From positions 1-12,320 of the forward strand of contig JACDAY010000162.1 of the NCBI GenBank assembly GCA_013695195.1: a DNA stretch of 12,320 bases, in the 5' to 3' direction. The DNA is from Blastocatellia bacterium (lineage in GTDB: Bacteria; Acidobacteriota; Blastocatellia; Pyrinomonadales; Pyrinomonadaceae). Below are positions 6,839 through 12,320 of the stretch, one piece after another. Both the position numbers and the translations under genes were made by a program. The first letter of the stretch is position 1, and the number at the start of each line of letters is the position of its first letter. The notes under the pieces are model-generated. The model saw nothing but the letters and a program-made list of their open reading frames with translations. It was not told where the DNA came from and made no database searches.

Positions 6839-7381
6839 ATGGCCATAGAAATCGAAAAAAAATATCGTTTAAATGAGGAAAACAGGCGATTTGTTCTCAA
6901 GGCATTGGAACAGGTCGGCGCAGTTTTTACCGGCGAAGATTTCGAGGAAAATATTATCTATAACGGCGGTGCCCTGAATAAACGGAACGCAATCCTTCGC
7001 ATTAGAAAAACTCAAAATAAAACACTTTTCACATACAAAGAGAGAGTAGGGAATCAATCCGGAATCAAACATCAGATCGAACACGAAACCGAGGCCGCCG
7101 ATGCCGGAAGCCTGATATCAATCGTGGAAACTCTGGGGTTCAAGGCGCTCCTTACTTATGAAAAAAGGCGTAAAACCTGGATGCTGCGAAACGCGGAAGT
7201 TGTAATAGATGAGCTTCCGTTCGGGCTTTTTATGGAGATAGAAGGTTCGATTACCGCGATAAAAGAGGCGGAAATGTTTTTGGATATAGAAGATTTCGAG
7301 GTTGAACTTGAAACTTATCCAAGCATTACGGCAAGGCTGGGAGTTCCTAAAAACGGGGTTATCGAAGCGAGGTTTAATTGA
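6839..7381 (+). CDS. CYTH-domain protein (class IV adenylate cyclase / triphosphatase family)
   Basis: This is a 180-residue CYTH-fold protein. These form a charged tunnel barrel that binds triphosphates through metal ions, and include CyaB-type adenylyl cyclases, thiamine triphosphatases and inorganic triphosphatases. The hallmark ExExK motif is at the extreme N-terminus (E4, E6, K8 in IEIEKKYRL). Tunnel residues follow in order: RIRK (R54, R56), FTYKE (K67), HQIEHE (E81), EKRRK (R110, R111), VIDELPFG (D124, E125) and MEIEG (E133, E135). All expected charged positions seem present, so the enzyme should be active. The sequence alone does not say which triphosphate it uses. It follows the permease gene by 90 bases on the same strand and converges with the kinase gene. 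Confidence 0.87.
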   Translation: MAIEIEKKYRLNEENRRFVLKALEQVGAVFTGEDFEENIIYNGGALNKRNAILRIRKTQNKTLFTYKERVGNQSGIKHQIEHETEAADAGSLISIVETLGFKALLTYEKRRKTWMLRNAEVVIDELPFGLFMEIEGSITAIKEAEMFLDIEDFEVELETYPSITARLGVPKNGVIEARFN

Positions 7382-7458
7382 CTGGAGCGGAAACGTCGCG
7401 GTTGCATGAGTAACTATAACACCGTTAGCAAACGGCACGTCTTGCGCTCCGGTCAATT
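7376..7458. terminator. Hairpin joining the two convergent stop codons
   Basis: AATTGACTGGAGCG (7376-7389) pairs with CGCTCCGGTCAATT (7445-7458), 13 Watson-Crick pairs and one G-U. The 55-base loop has further weak pairing (ACGT with ACGT, TTGC with GCAA). The TGA of the CYTH gene (7379-7381) lies in the left arm and the stop of the opposing kinase gene (7453-7455 on the reverse strand) in the right arm, directly opposite each other. On the + strand a T-run (7464-7471) starts five bases after the stem, so it could terminate the CYTH transcript, though the loop is long for a classical terminator. Confidence 0.55.
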
Positions 7459-9447
7459 CACGTCTTTTTTTCCTACAAGCTCCTCAATGTCGTTTATCAA
7501 AAGATCAGGCTCGAATGGTTTAGTGCTGTATTTGTCAAAGCCCGCATTGAACGCTTTTTGCTTGCTTTCGGCCGACGTAAACGCACTTAAAGCTAGCGCG
7601 GGAATTTGTCCTCCCGCTTCAGCCGGCATTTCGCGAATACGGCCTATCAGGGAATAACCGTCCTCGTCGGGCATTGCAAGATCCGAGATTATCACGTCAG
7701 GAAGGCTGCCGTCGGGATTTTTCATGAAATCGATCGCTGCTTTCGCTGATTCTACACTTGTAACCAGTGCGCCGCTTTGTTCGAAAAACAAATGAAGCAC
7801 TTCGCGCGAATCCCGGTCGTCCTCAACGATAAGAATCTTTACACCTTCCAACCGAGTCCGATTCTCTCCCTCGATTTCTTCCGGCCCGTTGGAAACAAGT
7901 TTTTTGTCTTCGCTCAATGGCAGCGTTACTGTAAACTTTGAGCCTTTGCCCACGCCTTCGCTTTCCGCCTGTACAAAACCGCCGTGTTTAGTAACCAGAA
8001 TTTGTACAATGGAGAGCCCTAATCCAAGACCGGCATTATTTTTTGCCTGGCTTAGATCGCCCTGAGAAAATTGGCGGAAAATGTTCGGCAGCGCCGCAGA
8101 GTCGATGCCCTGACCGGAATCGGCTATCGTAACCACCGCCGATTCCGTCCCCGTCCTTATCTCTACGGCGACTTTTCCGTCATCGGGAGTGAATTTTATC
8201 GCGTTGGAGATCAGATTGCTGAAAACTTGCTGCAATCTTCCGGGATCGCCGAAAACCGGCACTCGCTCGTTTTCGCAATGCAGCTCGAATGTGATATTGC
8301 GGGTATCGGCTGTCGGTTTCTGAGCCTGGTACGAATTGCGAACTATTTCAAAAAGATTTGTCGGGAGATATTCGAGCCTCAGCTTTCCGGAGGAAACTCG
8401 TGCAGAATCGACCAGATCGTTTATCAATTTGGTTTGAAAACGGGCGCTTCGCTCGATGGTTTCAAGAGCCATTTTTCGGGTTTCGACATCCACTTTTTTT
8501 GTAAGCAGAATTTTGGCCCAACCCATAATCGCATTAAGCGGCGAGCGAAGCTCATGCGAAACAAACGCCAGAAAGAAATCTTTGGCCCGATTGGCTTCGA
8601 CAGCCTCATCGCGGGCTTTTTTCTCCCGGTCGTAGACTTTTTCCAACTCATTGGCTGCCAGCTTTCTATCCGTAATTTTTTGAATGACCCCGACCATTTT
8701 CTCCGGGTTACCCGCCTCGTCAAGAAAGGATTTGCCCTCAGCACAGATCCATTCGATCCGTCCGTCGGAACAAAGAATACGAAACTCCTCCTCATATTTT
8801 GTGCCTTCCGACCGCGACCTGCTAAGAAAATCATCCACAAAATCACGGTCTTCCGGATGCACTTTTGAGCGGAACATATCGTAGCTTAAAACCTCGTACG
8901 CAGGCATCTCGACTAACTCGTTACAACGCGGAGTCGAATAAATCCTGCCCTCCCGGAAGTTCCAAAACCACAATCCGATCTCGGCATTCTCCGCTGCAAA
9001 AAGCAGCTGCTCGCTGGCAGGCTTACTGTGCTCTACCTGGCTTTTTCTATCTAAAACCGACTGGGCGCAAATAAATATTTCCGTTTGGCCTGAGACGTTT
9101 AACAATGGCTGAAGATTTACCTCGATGGCGGTCTTTTCGTCAACACTGATCCTAAAATCCAGCAAAACCCTCGAATGCTCGCCATTTGCAGCATCTTCAA
9201 TCTCTTTTTCAAGGATTTTTGAAGTATTTTCCGAAGACTGCCAAAATACGGTTTGAGAAAATTGCTGTCCTATCAACAATTCCGGGTCGGTATTCGTCAT
9301 CTGAAAAATGCGCCCCGATAAATTCAAAACCCGTCCGGAGGCGTCCAGCGTGCCGTAAAAATCAAATATGTTTTCGAATATTTTCTCAGCATCAGTATCC
9401 GAATAAGCGTTTTTCGGTTGTTGAACTTGTAGACTGCTTTTTGTCAT
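7453..9447 (-). CDS. Soluble hybrid histidine kinase (PAS-PAS-HisKA-HATPase-REC)
   Basis: This is a 664-residue sensor kinase with no membrane span, so it should sense a cytoplasmic cue. A degenerate PAS-like domain (about 22-132) is followed by a PAS/PAC domain (about 146-262, with VHPEDRDFVDDF and the C-terminal WICAEGKSFLDEAGNPEKMVG-type strand region). A short coiled coil leads to HisKA with the phospho-His at 298 (FVSHELRSPLNAIMGW). The ATPase domain has its N-box at 411-419 (N415), DSGQGID (443-449) and GLGLGLSI (473-480). The C-terminal receiver has acidic residues E542-D544, phospho-acceptor D589 (SDLAMPDEDG), S621 and K643, all intact. A hybrid kinase normally passes phosphate through an HPt protein, and none is visible here. 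The gene is divergent from the NtrC-class regulator, its likely though unproven partner. Confidence 0.93.
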   Translation of the reverse strand: MTKSSLQVQQPKNAYSDTDAEKIFENIFDFYGTLDASGRVLNLSGRIFQMTNTDPELLIGQQFSQTVFWQSSENTSKILEKEIEDAANGEHSRVLLDFRISVDEKTAIEVNLQPLLNVSGQTEIFICAQSVLDRKSQVEHSKPASEQLLFAAENAEIGLWFWNFREGRIYSTPRCNELVEMPAYEVLSYDMFRSKVHPEDRDFVDDFLSRSRSEGTKYEEEFRILCSDGRIEWICAEGKSFLDEAGNPEKMVGVIQKITDRKLAANELEKVYDREKKARDEAVEANRAKDFFLAFVSHELRSPLNAIMGWAKILLTKKVDVETRKMALETIERSARFQTKLINDLVDSARVSSGKLRLEYLPTNLFEIVRNSYQAQKPTADTRNITFELHCENERVPVFGDPGRLQQVFSNLISNAIKFTPDDGKVAVEIRTGTESAVVTIADSGQGIDSAALPNIFRQFSQGDLSQAKNNAGLGLGLSIVQILVTKHGGFVQAESEGVGKGSKFTVTLPLSEDKKLVSNGPEEIEGENRTRLEGVKILIVEDDRDSREVLHLFFEQSGALVTSVESAKAAIDFMKNPDGSLPDVIISDLAMPDEDGYSLIGRIREMPAEAGGQIPALALSAFTSAESKQKAFNAGFDKYSTKPFEPDLLINDIEELVGKKDVN

Positions 9448-9543
9448 AGCTGCTGTTATCTTAGCTGTACCTGATAACTAGATAATCTTAACAGAAAGCG
9501 GTGGCTCTTCTTAACGCGCCCCATCGCATTCTCTAAACAGTTT

Positions 9544-9561
9544 TTTACCGAAGGAGGTAAA
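9544..9561. promoter_or_regulatory. Dyad TTTACC-N6-GGTAAA, candidate activator-binding site
   Basis: TTTACCGAAGGAGGTAAA is an inverted repeat with 6-base arms (9544-9549, 9556-9561). It is centred about 118 bases before the start expected from the sigma-54 promoter at 9645-9660, the usual distance for an enhancer of an NtrC-class activator. Its ACC-N6-GGT layout resembles the NtrC operator (GCACC-N5-GGTGC). The embedded AAGGAGG also looks like a Shine-Dalgarno site, which is a competing explanation. Confidence 0.45.
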
Positions 9562-9644
9562 TGTATCAAAATATGACGTTATTTTTCAGATGCAAATCAA
9601 GAGAAACTCTCTTAACCATAGGAAAACAAAGAGTTATATGTGGC

Positions 9645-9660
9645 TGGCACAAGCTTTGCG
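9645..9660 (+). promoter_or_regulatory. Sigma-54 (-24/-12) promoter for the NtrC-class regulator
   Basis: TGGCACAAGCTTTGCG matches the consensus TGGCACG-N4-TTGCW at nearly every fixed position. The invariant GG (9646-9647) and GC (9658-9659) are 12 bases apart, first G to first G, as required. Transcription would start near 9671, giving a leader of about 115 bases to the regulator gene. This implies that the regulator, or another activator of its class, controls this gene. Confidence 0.7.
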
Positions 9661-9785
9661 ACCCATTCGCTTTATATTGCAATTTTTTATTCGTCCAAGA
9701 GCGTCTGAAATACTATGTGTTCGTCCCTGACAAGAATTCTGGAAAACCGTTTGAATTTGATACAATAAGCTAAGTACTTGATTTC

Positions 9786-11339
9786 ATGTTCAGCAAACAA
9801 TTTATGACCAATAAAGCTCTTGTAATCGATGACGACAAGGTATCTCTCGATTTATTGACGTTTCAATTAAAATCGGAAGGGTTCGATGTAAACGCTGCAT
9901 TAACCGGTGCCAAAGGACTTGAGTACGCAAAGGACAATGAGTACGATATTATCCTCACTGACTTGAATCTGCCGGATATTAACGGGATCGAAATGGTCCG
10001 TCGGTCAAAGGAAATTTCTCCCCAGACTGAGATAATTGTAGTTACTGGCTTTGACTCGGCTGAGAAAGCTATTGAAGCCACAAGGGTCGGAGCGTTCGAT
10101 TACATTGTTAAACCGGTCGATTTTGAAAAGCTTTTCGTAGGTATCAAGAATGCTGTCGAGCTGAAACAGCAATGGCAGATCAATGCTCGGCAGGCAGCCG
10201 AAATTCAGGAGCTTCGCGGCAGATTGACCAGCCGGACTTCATACGAAGGCGTGATCGGCGGAGCACGTTCGATGCAGAATATCTACGAGATTATCGAGAA
10301 TGTCGCCGAGTCCGACGCTAACATTCTGATCCTCGGCGAATCCGGCACCGGCAAGGAGGTCGTCGCCAACGCCATTCATTATAAAAGCCACCGCTCCGGC
10401 AAGCCGTTTGTAAAGGTAAATTGTTCTGCTTTGCCGAAAGACCTTATCGAATCGCAGTTATTCGGACATATTAAGGGATCGTTTACAGGCGCTAATTCCG
10501 ACAAGATCGGATTTATCGGCCAGGCAGACGGGGGCAGCATTCTTTTGGATGAAATCGGCGAAATGCCCGTCGACTTGCAGCCGAAACTTCTGCGCGTTTT
10601 ACAGGAAAAAGTATATTACCGCGTCGGCAGCGACCGTCCGCAGAAAGCTGATTTTCGACTTATTTGTTCGACAAACCGAAATCCTTTTGAGGCTATTCAG
10701 GACGGCGCCCTGCGTGAAGATCTTTATTACCGGATCAACACCATCGAGATAAAGATTCCGCCCCTTCGTGACAGAATGGACGATGTGACCATGCTCGCTG
10801 AGCATTTTTTACAGATTTATGCCGAAAAGTATAAACGCAAGAACGTAGAATTTTCACAGTCTGCTTACAATCAGATGTTGAATTATAACTGGCGCGGTAA
10901 CGTGCGTGAGCTCCAGCACGTGATTGAAAGAGCTATTTTACTTAGCAAATCGGGAAGGATCGATAGTATGGATATTCAAAGAAATTCGGAAAATCCGGTT
11001 TCAGTGGATGAAATGTTTCCGGCCCAGGCCCCTTCTATACACGGTGAAGCGGTCGCTTTCGAAACTTCCACGCTTCCCCTGATCGCAGGATTAAGAGGTG
11101 CACCAATATCTGGTGATGAGATGTATCAGGAAGTGGGCAAGTTTATCGTGGATAATCTTCCGGAGCCTGCTGACGGCGTCGAGCAAAGCGATGTATTCAA
11201 TCACATCGAAAGCGGTGTCGTGCTCGCAGCGCTAAAAAGAACGCGGGGAAATAAGCAGGCTGCGGCAAACCTTCTGGGGCTTTATCGTCCTCGGCTTTAC
11301 GGGATGATCAAAAGACACAATATTGTAGAAAAGATGTAA
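9786..11339 (+). CDS. NtrC-family sigma-54-dependent response regulator
   Basis: This is a 517-residue enhancer-binding activator of sigma-54 RNA polymerase. The receiver (about 9-125) has D15-D17, phospho-acceptor D59 (TDLNLPDINGIEM), T87 and K109. The AAA+ domain (about 155-390) has Walker A GESGTGKE (184-191), the sigma-54 contact loop GSFTGA (231-236; Ser replaces the usual Ala), Walker B SILLDEIGE (251-259) and arginine-finger region REDLYYRIN (310-318). A 70-80 residue linker precedes a Fis-type helix-turn-helix (about 474-514, AALKRTRGNKQAAANLLGLY). The start is uncertain: ATG 9786 gives the longest form, while ATG 9804 (MTNKALVIDDDK) is the more usual receiver start. Neither has a Shine-Dalgarno site. 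The family resembles AtoC/ZraR but its signal is unknown. Confidence 0.95.
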   Translation: MFSKQFMTNKALVIDDDKVSLDLLTFQLKSEGFDVNAALTGAKGLEYAKDNEYDIILTDLNLPDINGIEMVRRSKEISPQTEIIVVTGFDSAEKAIEATRVGAFDYIVKPVDFEKLFVGIKNAVELKQQWQINARQAAEIQELRGRLTSRTSYEGVIGGARSMQNIYEIIENVAESDANILILGESGTGKEVVANAIHYKSHRSGKPFVKVNCSALPKDLIESQLFGHIKGSFTGANSDKIGFIGQADGGSILLDEIGEMPVDLQPKLLRVLQEKVYYRVGSDRPQKADFRLICSTNRNPFEAIQDGALREDLYYRINTIEIKIPPLRDRMDDVTMLAEHFLQIYAEKYKRKNVEFSQSAYNQMLNYNWRGNVRELQHVIERAILLSKSGRIDSMDIQRNSENPVSVDEMFPAQAPSIHGEAVAFETSTLPLIAGLRGAPISGDEMYQEVGKFIVDNLPEPADGVEQSDVFNHIESGVVLAALKRTRGNKQAAANLLGLYRPRLYGMIKRHNIVEKM

Positions 11340-11340
11340 C

Positions 11341-11389
11341 CTTTAAAAAGTAAATCCTCTTCCAATTCGAAGAGGATTACTTTTTAAAG
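11341..11389. terminator. Strong bidirectional hairpin terminator
   Basis: The arms 11341-11362 and 11369-11389 pair over 21 bases with a single bulged A and a 6-base loop (CAATTC). The upper stem is TCCTCTTC/GAAGAGGA and the base is A/T-only, with a run of T on both strands (ACTTTTTAAAG). It starts two bases after the regulator stop and lies 27 bases beyond the stop of the opposing small gene, so it can end transcription from both sides. Confidence 0.85.
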
Positions 11390-11416
11390 ACTATTTTAAA
11401 ATTTCAATTGTAGCAA

Positions 11417-11572
11417 TCAACGGCTCGGGGTTGTAATTTCAACGTCCACCTTTTGTCTCTTCGTGCCGCCTAAAAATCCGCTGTAGTAAAGAGCTCCAGC
11501 TATCAGAGCTACAATAATGATCGTCGTGATCGCCCAAATTAAATTATTTCCGGTACTATTTTCTTCCGACAT
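11417..11572 (-). CDS. Small single-span membrane protein, 51 residues, function unknown
   Basis: Reading the reverse strand from the ATG at 11572 gives a 51-residue protein. Its acidic/polar N-terminus (MSEENSTGNN) leads to one hydrophobic span (about 11-34, LIWAITTIIIVALIAGALYY and onward). A basic tail follows, GGTKRQKVDVEITTPSR. The charge pattern suggests the N-terminus is outside and the tail in the cytoplasm. AAGGAGAT lies upstream, but 13 bases from the ATG, longer than ideal. The gene faces the NtrC-class regulator and shares its terminator, and its upstream side faces the region before the exported-protein gene. I do not recognise the family. The coherent membrane topology and placement before a terminator support it as real. 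Confidence 0.6.
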   Translation of the reverse strand: MSEENSTGNNLIWAITTIIIVALIAGALYYSGFLGGTKRQKVDVEITTPSR

Positions 11573-11820
11573 AATGAATATTGATCTCCTTCCGTTTGAT
11601 TTTTATTTATTTTTTAAGAATTGACGAACTTCTTACGCGAGAGCGAAATGCAAATTCGATGCCAAGTATATACGTCGTACCCACTTCCTGCAACTTTTGA
11701 AATAAGCATGAGAAAGTTATTTCTCAATTCTGCCTCTAATGTGGTTGTGTATTGCTTCAATGCAATGAAAAGGCCGCCTGGCTATCAAAAGCTACTTCTT
11801 AAAAACCCACCCTTTTTCAT

Positions 11821-11870
11821 TTAACCTATATTCCAAATCGTATAGCAGCTATTCGTTTGTTATAGGTTAA
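11821..11870. promoter_or_regulatory. Nested palindrome, candidate upstream activator site
   Basis: TTAACCTATA (11821-11830) and TATAGGTTAA (11861-11870) are perfect 10-base complements. Near their centre ATAGC-A-GCTAT (11842-11852) forms a second, almost concentric dyad. The middle of the element lies about 100 bases before the start predicted for the sigma-54 promoter at 11918-11933, the classic position for an enhancer-binding activator. A similar half (TTAACCATA) occurs upstream of the regulator gene. A weak terminator or attachment-like site cannot be excluded. Confidence 0.55.
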
Positions 11871-11881
11871 AAGGATAACAT

Positions 11882-11910
11882 TTGACTTTTTTTGTAAGTG
11901 TTTATGTTAT
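11882..11910 (+). promoter_or_regulatory. Possible sigma-70 promoter overlapping a second dyad
   Basis: TTGACT (11882-11887) and TGTTAT (11905-11910) are 17 bases apart, a fair match to -35/-10. The same stretch holds an inverted repeat, ATAACAT (11875-11881) and ATGTTAT (11904-11910), so the -10 box is part of a dyad. It sits directly upstream of the sigma-54 -24 box, and both promoters would read into the exported-protein gene. Confidence 0.35.
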
Positions 11911-11917
11911 TCCATAG

Positions 11918-11933
11918 TGGCACGCTACTTGCA
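11918..11933 (+). promoter_or_regulatory. Perfect-consensus sigma-54 promoter
   Basis: TGGCACGCTACTTGCA matches TGGCACG-N4-TTGCW at every fixed position, with GG (11919-11920) and GC (11931-11932) correctly spaced. Transcription would start near 11945, about 70 bases ahead of the exported-protein ATG at 12015. It lies in non-coding DNA, with palindromes at the expected enhancer distance and an NtrC-class activator encoded nearby. Confidence 0.85.
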
Positions 11934-12014
11934 ATAAAATATATGGAACTAATTTGGGCGGGATACTCGACCTCTTCCCATCTCGACCCTTTCAAAACTT
12001 AAAAGAGGAAAATT

Positions 12015-12320
12015 ATGAAAACGAAACTTAAAAATTTAGTGCTTTTTAAATTTGCATTATTATTAGTACTGGGCGGGACAACGATCCTTGATGCACAGGT
12101 TCTTTCGAGGGCCAACACTCGTCAGGTCCAGAATTTACTGGTACGCATAGAAACGAAAACTGACGTGTTCAAGGATGAAGTCGACCGGTCTCTGGACCGC
12201 AGCCGTATCGACGATACTAATACTGAAGACTCGATAAATAATTACATTAGCAACTTCGAGACCGCTACGGACGCTCTGAGAAGCCGTTTCAATGCGCGGC
12301 AGGATGTATCGGCTGAGACG
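12015..12320 (+). CDS. Exported helical protein of unknown function, N-terminal part
   Basis: The frame stays open from the ATG at 12015 to the window edge (102 codons, no stop). AGAGGA at 12004-12009 is a good ribosome-binding site five bases upstream. Residues 1-27 form a signal peptide: basic start MKTKLKN, a hydrophobic core, and a likely signal-peptidase site LDA|Q after residue 27. The mature part is polar and mostly charged, rich in Arg, Asp, Glu, Thr and Asn. Two long amphipathic helices seem likely, RQVQNLLVRIETKTDVFKDE and INNYISNFETATDALRSRFN. No Cys is present, so it is not a lipoprotein in what is visible. I do not recognise a named family. Its perfect sigma-54 promoter and adjacent activator gene suggest production only under a particular signal, perhaps an envelope or stress condition; that is inference. 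Confidence 0.82.
   Translation, partial: MKTKLKNLVLFKFALLLVLGGTTILDAQVLSRANTRQVQNLLVRIETKTDVFKDEVDRSLDRSRIDDTNTEDSINNYISNFETATDALRSRFNARQDVSAET

Larger units (their letters stand above)
9448..9785. other. Divergent regulatory spacer between kinase and sigma-54 regulator
   Basis: This 338-base gap holds the sigma-54 promoter and the upstream dyad listed separately. The word TCTTAAC occurs three times (9486-9492, 9509-9515, 9610-9616), the last continuing to TTAACCATA, close to the TTAACCTATA arm found upstream of the exported-protein gene. TTCGTCC is repeated at 9690-9696 and 9720-9726 in the regulator leader. A 70-codon open frame (9561-9773) is present but I do not accept it as a gene. I see no clear promoter for the kinase on the reverse strand. 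Confidence 0.6.
11573..12014. other. AT-rich intergenic region ahead of the exported-protein gene
   Basis: From 11590 to 11820 I find no convincing gene; a 67-codon frame (11621-11824) has no ribosome-binding site or recognisable content. The part from 11821 on is dense in dyads and promoters, listed separately. The leader after the sigma-54 start (about 11945-12014) carries CTCGACC twice (11966-11972, 11982-11988), 16 bases apart, and an AGAGGA ribosome-binding site (12004-12009). Confidence 0.6.

Noticed and set aside
7433..7446. CGGCACGTCTTGCG, resembling a sigma-54 promoter
   Set aside because: The GG and GC elements are two bases too close, the first base is wrong, and it sits between convergent gene ends with no gene to drive.
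8071..8868. Long open frame (265 codons) antisense to the hybrid kinase
   Set aside because: It is the complement of the conserved kinase domains, with a composition and sequence that match no family; a mirror effect of kinase codon use.
9561..9773. A 70-codon open frame with AAGGAGG three bases before its ATG
   Set aside because: The spacing is too short, the AAGGAGG belongs to the dyad at 9544-9561, the sigma-54 promoter lies inside the frame, and the predicted protein shows no family-like pattern. A short regulatory peptide cannot be wholly excluded.
11621..11824. A 67-codon open frame in the AT-rich spacer
   Set aside because: Non-ATG start without a ribosome-binding site, no domain-like content, and its end runs into the palindromic region.

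Overview
The window reads as chromosomal DNA of moderate GC content from a Gram-negative-type bacterium. I cannot name the species. The gene mix (sigma-54 regulation, hybrid kinases, an uncharacterised exported helical protein) and the scarcity of good Shine-Dalgarno sites would fit Acidobacteriota, perhaps a Blastocatellia-like lineage, but that is an inference from memory and not a match.

Left block (1-4241), mostly housekeeping. It opens with the last 37 codons of a YoeB-type mRNA-interferase toxin. Its TGA overlaps the ATG of rbfA, a ribosome maturation factor. Next come a DHH-family nanoRNase/pAp phosphatase (nrnA-like), a corrinoid adenosyltransferase (cobO) and phosphatidylglycerophosphatase A (pgpA), all on the + strand. 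corA faces them on the - strand. The four spacers after rbfA, nrnA, cobO and pgpA each hold a different long inverted repeat.

Middle block (4242-7381). A divergent spacer leads into a two-gene NatA/NatB-like ABC exporter (ATPase, then ABC-2 permease with a large extracytoplasmic loop). A CYTH-domain triphosphate enzyme follows. It converges with the kinase gene on the other strand, and the two stop codons lie in opposite arms of one hairpin.

Right block (7453-12320), a regulatory locus. A soluble PAS-PAS-HisKA-HATPase-REC hybrid kinase (- strand) is divergent from a full-length NtrC-class response regulator (REC, sigma-54 AAA+, Fis HTH). The regulator's upstream region carries a near-consensus -24/-12 promoter (9645-9660) and an upstream dyad. 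After the regulator come a strong hairpin terminator, an opposed 51-codon single-span membrane protein, and about 440 bases of AT-rich intergenic DNA. That stretch ends in nested palindromes and a perfect-consensus sigma-54 promoter (11918-11933). The promoter drives a signal-peptide-bearing helical protein that runs off the window.

My best reading of the right block is a small sigma-54 regulon: the kinase senses an intracellular cue, the regulator controls its own gene, and its main local target is the exported protein at the right edge. The promoters and protein domains are visible in the sequence. The link from this regulator to these promoters is inferred.
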